Positions 1 to 7,582 of a stretch of DNA of 8,200 nucleotides are shown piece by piece. The notes under the pieces are model-generated. The model did no database searches. It saw only the letters and a list, made by a program, of their open reading frames with translations, and was not told where the DNA came from. Position 1 is the stretch's first letter. The number at the start of each line of letters is the position of its first letter. The translations under genes and the position numbers were made by a program. The stretch is from Deferribacteraceae bacterium. Lineage in GTDB: Bacteria > Chrysiogenota > Deferribacteres > Deferribacterales > JAISNW01. The DNA is taken from positions 1 through 8,200 of the forward strand of contig JAITJJ010000058.1 of NCBI GenBank assembly GCA_031278965.1, read 5' to 3'.

Positions 1-81
1 TTTGTCCACCACTTCCAAACCTGTTACCGCTTCCTTCCCCTCTTCGGCAAGCGCCAAGGGATCAAAATTATCAAAATCCAT
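1..81 (-). CDS. Unrecognised protein, N-terminal 27 residues only
   Basis: A leftward reading frame starts with ATG at 81 and runs off the window edge, so only 27 residues are visible. The peptide begins MDFDNFDPLALAEEGKEA and is acidic and hydrophilic, with no signal peptide or membrane segment, which suggests a cytoplasmic protein. The start is supported by a GGAG Shine-Dalgarno sequence (complement of 90-93) placed 8 nt before the ATG, and by a candidate promoter at 106-134. It is divergent from the DUF4184 gene at 208. The visible part is too short to assign a family and I do not recognise it. It could also be a very short gene that ends just outside the window. Confidence 0.5.
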   Translation of the reverse strand, partial: MDFDNFDPLALAEEGKEAVTGLEVVDK

Positions 82-105
82 TTCCTAGACTCCATTAGTT
101 ATGCT

Positions 106-134
106 AATATATATCAGAAATGCAACAGATACAA
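106..134 (-). promoter_or_regulatory. Candidate sigma70 promoter for the leftward gene at 1-81
   Basis: Read on the minus strand, TTGTAT (complement of 129-134) is followed by 17 nt and then TATATT (complement of 106-111). The -10 box matches the TATAAT consensus at 5 of 6 positions and the -35 box at 3 of 6, with optimal spacing. Transcription would start near 99, leaving a leader of about 18 nt that contains the GGAG ribosome binding site. The region is AT-rich, so a chance match is possible. Confidence 0.35.
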
Positions 135-207
135 CCCAGACTATTGAAAAAATGCAAGGGGAGACGCACCCCTCTCCAAACACAATTGCTATATAAATTA
201 GGAGATT

Positions 208-948
208 ATGCCTTTTACTTTTTCACACCCAGCGGCAGCGATACCGTTAAAAGCGCTTATTAAGCGGCTCTCGCTTCCGGCCCTTATCTTTGGCAGCATC
301 GCTCCGGATTTTGAATATTTTTTCCGTATGAAAAGCAAGTACTCCCATACCTTGGGGGGCATGCTCTGGTTTGATCTCCCCCTTACTCTCGCCCTCCTCT
401 TCTTATTTTACACGGTAATCAGAGAACCTTTTATAAACGCCCTCCCGCTCCCGCTGCGCGCCAGATTCGCGGATATTCTCGCCTTTGACTTGCAAACGGC
501 TTTCAGAAAAGATTGGTTTATTATCTACATTTCCGCCATATTGGGAAGTTTCACCCATATCTTATGGGATGGCTTCACCCACGCAAACGGCTATTTTGTT
601 GAACGTCTCCCGCTGCTTAACCTGCCTGTAACAGACGGTTTCCCAATTTACAGGCTTTTCCAGTACTTTTCCACCCTCTTGGGGTTTGCCGTCATATCTG
701 TATTTATATTTAAACTCCCTGAAAAAGAGTGTTCCGAAAAGGCAACCTTTTCCTATTGGATACTAAGCGGTTTAATAATGCTCCCTCTATTCCTCCTTTT
801 TAACTTTTATATATGGAAGGGTTTTAACAGCTTTTGGCACTATTCCATAATATTCCTCTCATCTTTTTTCTGCGCCATAACCCTTGCCGCCATTATTTTT
901 AAAGCGAAAAAAGTCTTTTCTACAGATATGAAATTGCCGCACCCTTAA
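208..948 (+). CDS. DUF4184-family integral membrane protein
   Basis: This 246-residue protein opens with MPFTFSHPAA, the N-terminal signature of the DUF4184 family. Further family-type motifs follow: APDFEYF (about 32-38), SHTLGG (46-51) and THILWDGFTH (116-125). The conserved polar residues H7, D34, H47, H117, D121 and H125 sit in or beside hydrophobic segments, as metal ligands of a membrane hydrolase might, but no activity is established for the family, so that is inference. Likely membrane segments are near 55-70, 104-118, 154-169, 183-202 and 213-232. The length is normal for the family and the frame is intact. AGGAG at 200-204 lies 3 nt before the ATG, a rather tight spacing. The gene stands alone on the plus strand and converges with the ABC operon, with a gap of only 5 bp. 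I see no clear promoter in 82-207. Confidence 0.88.
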   Translation: MPFTFSHPAAAIPLKALIKRLSLPALIFGSIAPDFEYFFRMKSKYSHTLGGMLWFDLPLTLALLFLFYTVIREPFINALPLPLRARFADILAFDLQTAFRKDWFIIYISAILGSFTHILWDGFTHANGYFVERLPLLNLPVTDGFPIYRLFQYFSTLLGFAVISVFIFKLPEKECSEKATFSYWILSGLIMLPLFLLFNFYIWKGFNSFWHYSIIFLSSFFCAITLAAIIFKAKKVFSTDMKLPHP

Positions 949-953
949 CCGCT

Positions 954-2432
954 TTAAGAAGCCTTCCCGTTTTTCATCACCAAAACTTTATGGCAGAGGG
1001 AGTGCACCAGATTTAAGTCGTGGCTTATGAATATATAAGAGAGAGAGTATCTTATCTGGAGGGTTTTTAGGAGTTCCGTTATCTGGAACTGAACGCTCCT
1101 ATCCAGAGATGATGTGGGTTCATCAAAGATCACAACCTCCGGCTTTTGAATCAATGCCCTTGCTATGGCGATCCGCTGACGCTGTCCGCCGGAGAATTCA
1201 TGGGGATAGCGATCCAATATATCCCGCTCAAGCCCCACATCGGAGAGCGCCTGATCCGCCGCATCCGCAATCTTTTTCTTATCCCTCTCCCCTCTTGCAA
1301 GAAGCCCTTCCGCAACAATCATCCGCACCGTCATCCTGGGATTTAGGCTGCCGTATGGGTCTTGAAATACCATTTGCAGATACCGCCGCTCTCTTCTCAG
1401 CTCTTCGGGGTTGAGTTTCAGAAAATTCCGCCCTCTAAAGACAACTTCCCCCGTTGAAGGGATAAGGCGCGTTACGGCAAGGGCGGACGAGGTTTTGCCG
1501 GAGCCCGAATCCCCAACAATCCCCAAACTGCTCCCTTTTTTCAGGGTGAAACAGAGATCATTTACTGCCGTAAACTCTTTATAGCGGACATTAAGCCCTT
1601 TTACTTCCAGGATATTTTCATTTGTTTCATCAACAGGCGCGGGGAGGGTTCTTGATGCGGAAAAAAGCTCTCTTGTGTATTCATGCCCGGGGTGTGCAAA
1701 TATCTCATCTACAGGAGCGCTCTCCGCAACTATCCCGTTTTTAACCACTACCACCCTTTCCGCATAGTTGCGGACTATTTCCAGATCATGTGTGATTAGC
1801 AGGAGCGACATCTTAAATCGGGCTTTAAGCTCCATTAAAAGCTCAAGTATCTGTTTTTGAACCGCCGCATCAAGGGCAGTGGTGGGCTCGTCTGCTATCA
1901 GTAATTTCGGCTCAGCAGCGAGAGCCGCCGCAATCATCACCCGTTGCCTCTCCCCTCCTGAAAAGGTGTGCGGGAGGTCTTTCAACCGTTTTTCCGGCTG
2001 ATTAATCCCCACGAGGGTTAAGAGCTCCAACCCTCTCTTTTTAGCGGCGGACTTGGAAACGCCGTCAACATATATCAACCTCTCCGTAATCTGTTTTTCA
2101 ATATTATGCAGAGGGTTTAAGGATGCCATAGGTTCCTGAAAGATATATGCAATATCTTTTCCCCTAAGCGCCCGTATGGCGGCTTCATCGGAAAAATTTA
2201 AAGTATTACTACAGAAATTAACAGAACCGCTCTCAACAACAGCACCGAGCGGCTTCATAAGAGAGGTCAGCGAATGGGCGCAAACCGATTTGCCGGAACC
2301 TGATTCCCCAACTATTGCCACAGTTTCCCCTTCAAATATATCAAAGGAGAAATCTTTAACCGCCTCAACCTTGCCAAATTCGGTATAAAAAGAGATTTTT
2401 AAATTTTCAACTTCCAATACTTTATCTTTCAT
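954..2432 (-). CDS. yejF: Peptide ABC transporter, fused double ATPase subunit (YejF type), C-terminally short
   Basis: This 492-residue cytoplasmic ATPase contains two complete nucleotide-binding domains and powers peptide import through YejB/YejE. Domain 1 has Walker A GESGSGKS (42-49), Q-loop Q99, signature FSGGERQR (157-164), Walker B with DEPT (181-184) and switch H215. Domain 2 has GDSGSGKT (307-314), Q357, FSGGQRQR (413-420), DEPT (437-440) and H471. Both sites therefore look catalytically competent. Domain 1 keeps the oligopeptide-type tail after KNG (231-233), including the HEYTREL segment. Domain 2 stops three residues after its equivalent KNG (487-489). E. coli YejF is about 529 residues, so roughly 35-40 residues are missing. 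The gene is last in the operon, 26 bp after yejE, and no strong Shine-Dalgarno precedes its ATG. It ends 5 bp from the convergent DUF4184 gene. Family assignment is firm; whether the short form is fully functional is unknown. Confidence 0.93.
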   Translation of the reverse strand: MKDKVLEVENLKISFYTEFGKVEAVKDFSFDIFEGETVAIVGESGSGKSVCAHSLTSLMKPLGAVVESGSVNFCSNTLNFSDEAAIRALRGKDIAYIFQEPMASLNPLHNIEKQITERLIYVDGVSKSAAKKRGLELLTLVGINQPEKRLKDLPHTFSGGERQRVMIAAALAAEPKLLIADEPTTALDAAVQKQILELLMELKARFKMSLLLITHDLEIVRNYAERVVVVKNGIVAESAPVDEIFAHPGHEYTRELFSASRTLPAPVDETNENILEVKGLNVRYKEFTAVNDLCFTLKKGSSLGIVGDSGSGKTSSALAVTRLIPSTGEVVFRGRNFLKLNPEELRRERRYLQMVFQDPYGSLNPRMTVRMIVAEGLLARGERDKKKIADAADQALSDVGLERDILDRYPHEFSGGQRQRIAIARALIQKPEVVIFDEPTSSLDRSVQFQITELLKTLQIRYSLSYIFISHDLNLVHSLCHKVLVMKNGKAS

Positions 2433-2458
2433 AGGTTTACCGCCGTACTATCATCACG

Positions 2459-3484
2459 CTAGCGCCCCTGTATCGCTCTGGGATCGAGGGCATCCCTCAA
2501 TCCCTCCCCCACAAAAACCAAGAGGGAGAGCATCCCAGACAGCACCGCAAAAGCAGAAATTCCAAGCCATGGGGCGTGAAGATTGGACTTTCCCGCCGCC
2601 AATAATTCACCTATGGACGGGGTTCCGGGCGGCATCCCCAACCCCAGAAAATCAAGGGAAGTCAGCGTGCCTATGGATCCAGACAATATAAACGGAAGGA
2701 ACGTCATAGCGGAAATAAGGGCGTTGGGGAGGATATGACGGAACATTATAACTCTATCCTTTACTCCCAGAACTTTTGCCGCCTGTACATATTCAAGGTT
2801 GCGCCCTTTAAGGAATTCCGCCCGCACCACCCCTATCAGATGCGTCCAGCTAAAGAGCGTCATAATAAGAAGGAGATGCCAAAAACCGGGGCGGAATATG
2901 CCGGACGCCAAGATTAAAAGATAGAAGAGCGGAATCCCCGACCAAATCTCAATAAACCGCTGCCCGAAAAGATCAATCCTCCCCCCGTAATACCCTTGCA
3001 GAGCGCCTATACATACCCCTATGACGGACGACAATATCGTAAGAATAAAACCGAAAAGCACCGACAGGCGAAAACCATACAACAGGCGCGCAAATACATC
3101 CCTGCCGTGGTTATCAAGCCCCAGCGGGTTTTCCCATGTGGGCGGCGTTGGCGGCGGTTCGGAGGTATCATAGCGTATGGTGTTATAACTGAAGCGGACC
3201 GGCGTCCATATTACAAAGCTCCCTTTTATTTTTTCCAACATAAACGGGTCTTTATAATCCGCCTCCGTTTCAAATATCCCGCCGAACTCTGTTTCGGGAT
3301 ATTCCGCAAGCACCGGAAAATAAAGTTTGCCTTCATATATTAGGATTATCGGCTTATCGTTGGCAATAAACTCCGCAAAAAGGCTTAACAGGAAAAAAGC
3401 GGTGAATATGATAAGGGAAAAAAATGCCCTCTTATTGCTCTTAAAACGCTTTAAGCGGCGTTTGGCAAGGGGTGAGAGGTTCAT
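2459..3484 (-). CDS. yejE: Peptide ABC transporter permease (YejE type)
   Basis: This inner-membrane permease is one half of the translocation channel of a YejABEF peptide importer. It has 341 residues, the same length as E. coli YejE as I recall it. A basic N-terminus (KRRLKRFKSNKR) precedes the first membrane helix (about 21-40). Next comes a large extracytoplasmic insert (about 41-118) with the GLDNHGRDVFAR motif at its end (122-133), typical of DppC/OppC-like permeases. The remaining helices lie near 136-160, 184-196, 203-220, 256-275 and 305-326. The EAA loop that docks onto the ATPase is visible at 231-254 (EYVQAAKVLG onward). The gene begins 5 bp after the yejB stop and sits 26 bp ahead of yejF, so it is cotranscribed. 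The frame is intact, with no missing segment. Confidence 0.95.
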   Translation of the reverse strand: MNLSPLAKRRLKRFKSNKRAFFSLIIFTAFFLLSLFAEFIANDKPIILIYEGKLYFPVLAEYPETEFGGIFETEADYKDPFMLEKIKGSFVIWTPVRFSYNTIRYDTSEPPPTPPTWENPLGLDNHGRDVFARLLYGFRLSVLFGFILTILSSVIGVCIGALQGYYGGRIDLFGQRFIEIWSGIPLFYLLILASGIFRPGFWHLLLIMTLFSWTHLIGVVRAEFLKGRNLEYVQAAKVLGVKDRVIMFRHILPNALISAMTFLPFILSGSIGTLTSLDFLGLGMPPGTPSIGELLAAGKSNLHAPWLGISAFAVLSGMLSLLVFVGEGLRDALDPRAIQGR

Positions 3485-3489
3485 AGCGG

Positions 3490-4575
3490 TTACCTAACCG
3501 ATTTAAACGATATGCGGGGATCTACCAGAGTATAGGTTATATCGCTTAGTATCCCCAGAATAAGCCCCATGAGGGTGAATATATAGAGAGTGGAAAACAT
3601 CACGGGGTAATCCCGCCCCAATGCCGCTTCAAACCCCATAAGCCCAAGCCCGTCAAGGGAAAATATCACCTCCACCAAGAGAGAACCGGTAAAAAACATA
3701 GATATAAAAGCCGCCGGGAACCCCGATATAACTATCAGCATGGCATTGCGGAATACATGGGCGTATAAAACGCGCCTTTCCGTTATCCCCTTTGCTCTTG
3801 CGGCAGTAACATACTGTTTTGCAAGCTCGTCTATAAAAGAGTTTTTTGTAAGCATCGTCAGGGAAGCAAAACCCCCAATAAGCATGGAAACCACGGGCAA
3901 AAATATATGCCACAGATAATCGGCGATCTTTTCGAATAGACTCATATCGGCAAAACCTTCCGACACAAGCCCTCGCAGGGGAAACCACGCAAAGTAACTC
4001 CCTCCCGCAAAAAATATGATCAGCACCACGGCAAAAAGAAATACGGGTATAGCGCTTCCCATGATTATGAAAAAAGAACTCCAAACATCAAAACCGGAGC
4101 CGTTTTTAACCGCTTTCCTTATTCCCAAGGGGATGCTGACAAGATATACAAGGATGGTCGTCCACACCCCAAGGGAGATTGAAACCGGAAGTTTTTCTTT
4201 AATAAGCTCCATAACGCTCCTATCTCTAAAAAAGCTCTCCCCGAAATCAAAGGTTGCGAAGTTTTTTATCATCAGAAGGTAGCGAATCCCTATGGGTTTA
4301 TCAAAACCATATAGTTTTTCCAACTCTTTCATAAGTTCCGGTGAAAAATGATCAGAATCGGAATAGCGGTTCTCCCTGTCGTCCGGCAGTTGGGCAGCTT
4401 TTTGATCCTGCCTCTGGGCACGCTCTTCCGCGCTTACCTCCGTTCCTGTTTTGCGGGCGATCAAGGTTTCCAGAGGCCCGCCGGGAGCAAGTTGAACAAG
4501 AAAAAAATTTAAAGTGATAATCCCAAGAAGGGTGGGGATAACAAGGGATAATCTTTTAAGGACGTAATAACGCAT
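3490..4575 (-). CDS. yejB: Peptide ABC transporter permease (YejB type)
   Basis: This is the second inner-membrane permease of the importer, paired with YejE. It has 361 residues, close to the E. coli YejB length of about 364. It begins MRYYVLKRLSLVIPTLLG, the classic DppB/OppB N-terminus with helix 1 at about 9-28. The LAPGGP motif (29-34) and a long polar insert (about 38-85), characteristic of the YejB branch, come next. LYGFDKPI (88-95) and the GESFFRDRSV region precede the core helices near 135-157, 168-190, 223-245, 279-300 and 328-350. The EAA loop is at about 254-277 (QYVTAARAKG onward), and the C-terminus carries the expected DPRI. Its start lies 20 bp inside the end of yejA, so translation is probably coupled. 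The site in front has only weak Shine-Dalgarno character. The frame is intact. Confidence 0.95.
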   Translation of the reverse strand: MRYYVLKRLSLVIPTLLGIITLNFFLVQLAPGGPLETLIARKTGTEVSAEERAQRQDQKAAQLPDDRENRYSDSDHFSPELMKELEKLYGFDKPIGIRYLLMIKNFATFDFGESFFRDRSVMELIKEKLPVSISLGVWTTILVYLVSIPLGIRKAVKNGSGFDVWSSFFIIMGSAIPVFLFAVVLIIFFAGGSYFAWFPLRGLVSEGFADMSLFEKIADYLWHIFLPVVSMLIGGFASLTMLTKNSFIDELAKQYVTAARAKGITERRVLYAHVFRNAMLIVISGFPAAFISMFFTGSLLVEVIFSLDGLGLMGFEAALGRDYPVMFSTLYIFTLMGLILGILSDITYTLVDPRISFKSVR

Positions 4576-6457
4576 CTATTTTCCGTTGCTTCTCCTTATC
4601 TACCCACCAACTGTCTAACGCCACGCCGTAGGCGGCTCTCTTCTCGGGAAAACCGAACTTATCCCAGTATGCTATGCGGTATCGGTCAGAATATCCTGTG
4701 GGGATGAAATACCACCCTTCAAGGAGGATGCGATCCAACGCCCTGGCATAGGTTACAAGGGTTTTCCTGTTCGGAGCGCTCACGATCATTTCAATCAGCC
4801 TGTCAATTGACGGATCTTTTATCCTTGCGTAATTTCTGCTCCCCGCCTCGTCCGCCGCCGCTGCGCCCCACATACTGCGCTGCTCATTCCCCGGAGATTC
4901 CGATTGCTTTACGCGGACGTAAATCATCATATAGTCTTTATTTCTAACCTTATCCACATATTGCGCCGAGTCAAGAAAGCGGATGTAAAAATCTATCCCA
5001 ATCCGCTCCAGCGCTTTTTGAAAAGATAGGAGTTCGTTTTCCACAACTTTTGACGAGGTGGTAATCTCAAGGGATAGTTTTTTGCCGTCCGGACCGATCA
5101 TCTTTCCGTTTGCCAATTTATATCCCGCCTTTTCAAAGAGTTTGACCGCCTCTATAAGATTTTCACGGTTATTGCCGCTTCCGTCGGTGGAAGGGAGGAT
5201 AAAAGGAGTTTCAAAAAACTCCTTTGGCGCGTCCGGCTTAACGCGCTTTATGACTTCCGCCACCTCCGGAGCGGGCAATGCCCCGCAGGCAAGCTCTGAA
5301 TTTGAAAAATAGCTGTCATGACGCTTTTCCTGGCCGAAATATATATTTTTATTTATCCAATCATAATCAAAAGCGTAATTAAGAGCTTTGCGGACATTTA
5401 TATCATCCAGCGGCTTCACGACGGTATTTAACGCTATGCCCAGCATCCCTTCCGCGTTTTTATACGGAATCTCTTCTTTTTTTATGGCTCCCAGATCAAA
5501 ATATTTGCCGGTATAACCCCTATACCACCTTGAATCGGAATTTTCAGCCGTTAAATCAAAATGCCCCGCCTTAAACGCTTCAAAAGCCACGGTTTGATCC
5601 CTAAAATACTCAAAGATAACCTTGTCAAAGTTATTAAACCCGTTATTTACAGGGAGATCCGCCCCCCAATAGTCATTTACGCGTTCAAAGGTAACGCTTT
5701 TCCCCGCTTCAAAAGCGCCTATGCGGTATGGACCGCTGCCGAGCGGTTTTTCAAGGGTGGATTTGGAAAGATCCCGCTTTTCCCAATAATGTTTGGGGAT
5801 TATTGTCATCTGCCCCGCAATAAGGGGGAGTTCGCGGCTCTTTTCTTCCGCGCTGAACGTGAATTTGACCCTATGCGGCGAAAGAGCTTCAACTTTAACA
5901 ATCAGCCTGTAATATTCCTTATAAAACGGGCTTATTTCCATAGTTTTATTAAAACTGAACACAACATCTTCAGCCGTGATCGGTTTTCCGTCATGCCATT
6001 TTGCATTGGTTCGCAGGTTAAAAATCACCCATGAGAAATCACCGTCGTATTCTATGCTCTCTGCCAATAACCCGTAATATGTGAGGGGTTCGTCCGAGCT
6101 GGAAGTTAAAATAGTGTCATACATATATCCAGAGGAACGGAAAGCCACCCCCTTCAGGGCAAAGGGATTAAAGCTGTCATAAGTGCCGATAATCGCCCTG
6201 CGGAATATTCCGCCTTTGGGAGCGTTGGGATTTGCATAATCAAAGTGCTTGAAGTCAGCGTCGTATTTAATTGTTTCCGTAAGTGAAAGGGCATGGGTTT
6301 TTATAATCTCTCCGAAAGCCTGCGAATGTATTAAAAGCAATACAGCGAAAACAAATAATAGTTTCAGACCGGAGAACATCCGCAAAAAAACATTGGGAAT
6401 GCTGTTATAATAATTTTGAAACTGAAAGAGGAATTTTTTAAGCATAATTACAACCAT
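4556..6457 (-). CDS. yejA: Periplasmic peptide-binding protein (YejA type)
   Basis: This 633-residue extracellular solute-binding protein of the SBP_bac_5 class captures peptides for the YejB/YejE/YejF importer. In E. coli the system takes up microcin C and other peptides; the substrate here is not known. The YejA signature HFDYANPNAPKGG is at 71-83. Typical family stretches follow: WHDGKPITAEDVVFSF (about 154-169), LGSGPYRIG (about 240-248) and NVRKALNYAFD further on. A hydrophobic core at 31-43 followed by SQAFG (45-49) predicts a cleaved signal peptide with no lipobox cysteine. The chosen ATG shares one base with the previous stop (TAATG) and has GAGAGG (complement of 6467-6472) 9 nt upstream. 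This gives an unusually long 30-residue leader before the signal core. ATGs at 6445 and 6379 are alternatives, the latter giving a conventional signal peptide but no visible ribosome binding site. E. coli YejA is about 604 residues, which is close to the length from 6379. Confidence 0.94.
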   Translation of the reverse strand: MVVIMLKKFLFQFQNYYNSIPNVFLRMFSGLKLLFVFAVLLLIHSQAFGEIIKTHALSLTETIKYDADFKHFDYANPNAPKGGIFRRAIIGTYDSFNPFALKGVAFRSSGYMYDTILTSSSDEPLTYYGLLAESIEYDGDFSWVIFNLRTNAKWHDGKPITAEDVVFSFNKTMEISPFYKEYYRLIVKVEALSPHRVKFTFSAEEKSRELPLIAGQMTIIPKHYWEKRDLSKSTLEKPLGSGPYRIGAFEAGKSVTFERVNDYWGADLPVNNGFNNFDKVIFEYFRDQTVAFEAFKAGHFDLTAENSDSRWYRGYTGKYFDLGAIKKEEIPYKNAEGMLGIALNTVVKPLDDINVRKALNYAFDYDWINKNIYFGQEKRHDSYFSNSELACGALPAPEVAEVIKRVKPDAPKEFFETPFILPSTDGSGNNRENLIEAVKLFEKAGYKLANGKMIGPDGKKLSLEITTSSKVVENELLSFQKALERIGIDFYIRFLDSAQYVDKVRNKDYMMIYVRVKQSESPGNEQRSMWGAAAADEAGSRNYARIKDPSIDRLIEMIVSAPNRKTLVTYARALDRILLEGWYFIPTGYSDRYRIAYWDKFGFPEKRAAYGVALDSWWVDKEKQRKIDALLRP

Positions 6458-7410
6458 TAATACAATCCTCTCAAGCGCAGATCCTGTCTTAGGGCGTCGA
6501 GTTCCGAATCCGCCTTTAGGAGATCGCGCTCAAGAATATTCTTTAGGACTGTATCCAAAGCTATATTCATCTCCTTAAGGGTAGTTTCGGTTTTTTCAAT
6601 AAGATTTTTGGCGTCTCCGTCCGCACCAGCCACCCCGTATTCGCGCATCTTTGCGTGAATTTGCAGTTTATCGGTTATGGAGGAAAGCATATCATCCACC
6701 AACCTTCCATGTTTTACGCCCTCGTTGGGATATGCCAGAAAAAGCCAATAGAGCTTTTCGGAGCGCTCAATAAAACCATCCACGCTAAGCGAAAGGGCTT
6801 CAGATTTGGCTGCCGCCGAGAGGGAGGCAAGGGTTGAGAGTTTGCCTACATATTTTTTTATTTCTTCTGCAGCGTATAAAACCCCTGTTACTGCCGCAAA
6901 AGATTTATTTGCCACCTCATTTAATCCGCTTATGCACTGAGAAAGTTGTTTGTGGGTATAGTTTAGGCGGGCGGGATCGTTTTTGAATATCGCGAATAGG
7001 TCAAGGGTGATCCGCCTTATTCTCACAAGTTCCGGTTGTTCCCGTTTATCGGATGTTCCCTGGGCGATTTCAGTCAGGCGGGTAACGGCATCCCTGGGGG
7101 TTTCATCCGGATTTTTATTTGCCAAGACCTCCAATATCGCCTCGCTTGCGATTTTTGCCCTCTCCTCTGGGGTAAAGCCGTGTTCCTGCAAAGGCGCGTT
7201 AGGGATAACATCCACAATGAAAGCGTCTTGAGCCGCGGGAGGGTTGTTTCTGTTCAGAAAACGGCGGACAGAGGGGAGAATCTTCGCCCGAAATACAAGG
7301 ACAGCCGTAATAATAAGAGCTATCCCCACTGCAATGGCAATTCCCGCCGCTTTTAACAATATAACAATAATTTCACCGATTAACGCAATTGCTCCCGCTA
7401 TAAAGCTCAC
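6457..7410 (-). CDS. Membrane-anchored helical protein, XpaC-like (putative)
   Basis: The first gene of the operon encodes about 317 residues. A long hydrophobic N-terminus (about residues 3-41) could form one long or two short membrane helices, followed by a basic segment (RAKILPSVRRFLNR). The remainder is hydrophilic and mostly helical, so probably cytoplasmic. The segment around LDLFAIFKNDPARL and the C-terminal pattern DLLKADSELDALRQDLRLRG resemble the XpaC family (5-bromo-4-chloroindolyl phosphate hydrolysis), whose true function is unclear. I rate that match moderate. I chose GTG at 7410 because GGAGGA (complement of 7421-7426) lies 10 nt upstream. An in-frame TTG at 7428 would add six residues but overlaps that ribosome binding site. 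The stop shares one base with the yejA start, so the two are translationally coupled. XpaC genes are usually seen beside telA-type toxic anion resistance genes, and none is visible here. Confidence 0.78.
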   Translation of the reverse strand: MSFIAGAIALIGEIIVILLKAAGIAIAVGIALIITAVLVFRAKILPSVRRFLNRNNPPAAQDAFIVDVIPNAPLQEHGFTPEERAKIASEAILEVLANKNPDETPRDAVTRLTEIAQGTSDKREQPELVRIRRITLDLFAIFKNDPARLNYTHKQLSQCISGLNEVANKSFAAVTGVLYAAEEIKKYVGKLSTLASLSAAAKSEALSLSVDGFIERSEKLYWLFLAYPNEGVKHGRLVDDMLSSITDKLQIHAKMREYGVAGADGDAKNLIEKTETTLKEMNIALDTVLKNILERDLLKADSELDALRQDLRLRGLY

Positions 7411-7420
7411 CCTTCCAGAA

Positions 7421-7426
7421 TCCTCC
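7421..7426 (-). promoter_or_regulatory. Ribosome binding site that decides the XpaC-like start
   Basis: GGAGGA on the minus strand is a near-perfect Shine-Dalgarno sequence, 10 nt before the GTG at 7410. The competing TTG at 7428 overlaps it and has only an adjoining AGGG upstream, too close to act, so the GTG start is preferred. Confidence 0.55.
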
Positions 7427-7480
7427 AACCCTAATTAAGGCAAAGGCAATAATTTTAAAATTTCCTGCCGCCAATTAAGG

Positions 7481-7509
7481 ATATTAACCGTTTTCTCTTA
7501 TTTTTTCAA
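7481..7509 (-). promoter_or_regulatory. Candidate sigma70 promoter of the XpaC-like/yejABEF operon
   Basis: On the minus strand TTGAAA (complement of 7504-7509) is followed by exactly 17 nt and then TAATAT (complement of 7481-7486). The -35 box matches TTGACA at 5 of 6 positions and the -10 box TATAAT at 4 of 6. Transcription would begin near 7474, giving a leader of roughly 64 nt before the GTG at 7410. AT-rich sequence lies upstream of the -35 box. It is the only well-spaced candidate I found in the 7429-7582 spacer, and I see no obvious operator. Confidence 0.5.
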
Positions 7510-7582
7510 CTGTTTGCAGAAAATAAGTTTAATTCATTTAAGATATTTTAATCAATACAGCGAAGGGAGTGTAAACAGCGCT

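Noticed and set aside
157..173. Small hairpin AGGGG-N7-CCCCT between the divergent genes
   Set aside because: The stem is only 5 bp and no T-run follows on either strand, so it is neither a terminator nor a recognisable operator.
192..197. TATAAA as a -10 box for the DUF4184 gene
   Set aside because: It sits directly against the ribosome binding site and has no -35 partner at the right distance.
944..958. CTTAA-N5-TTAAG inverted repeat between the convergent genes, as a bidirectional terminator
   Set aside because: The stem is short and AT-rich, has no adjoining T-tract, and overlaps both coding ends.
5561..6034. A 157-codon open frame antisense to yejA
   Set aside because: It lies wholly inside a well-supported gene on the other strand and shows no recognisable family. 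The other opposite-strand frames within the operon have the same character.
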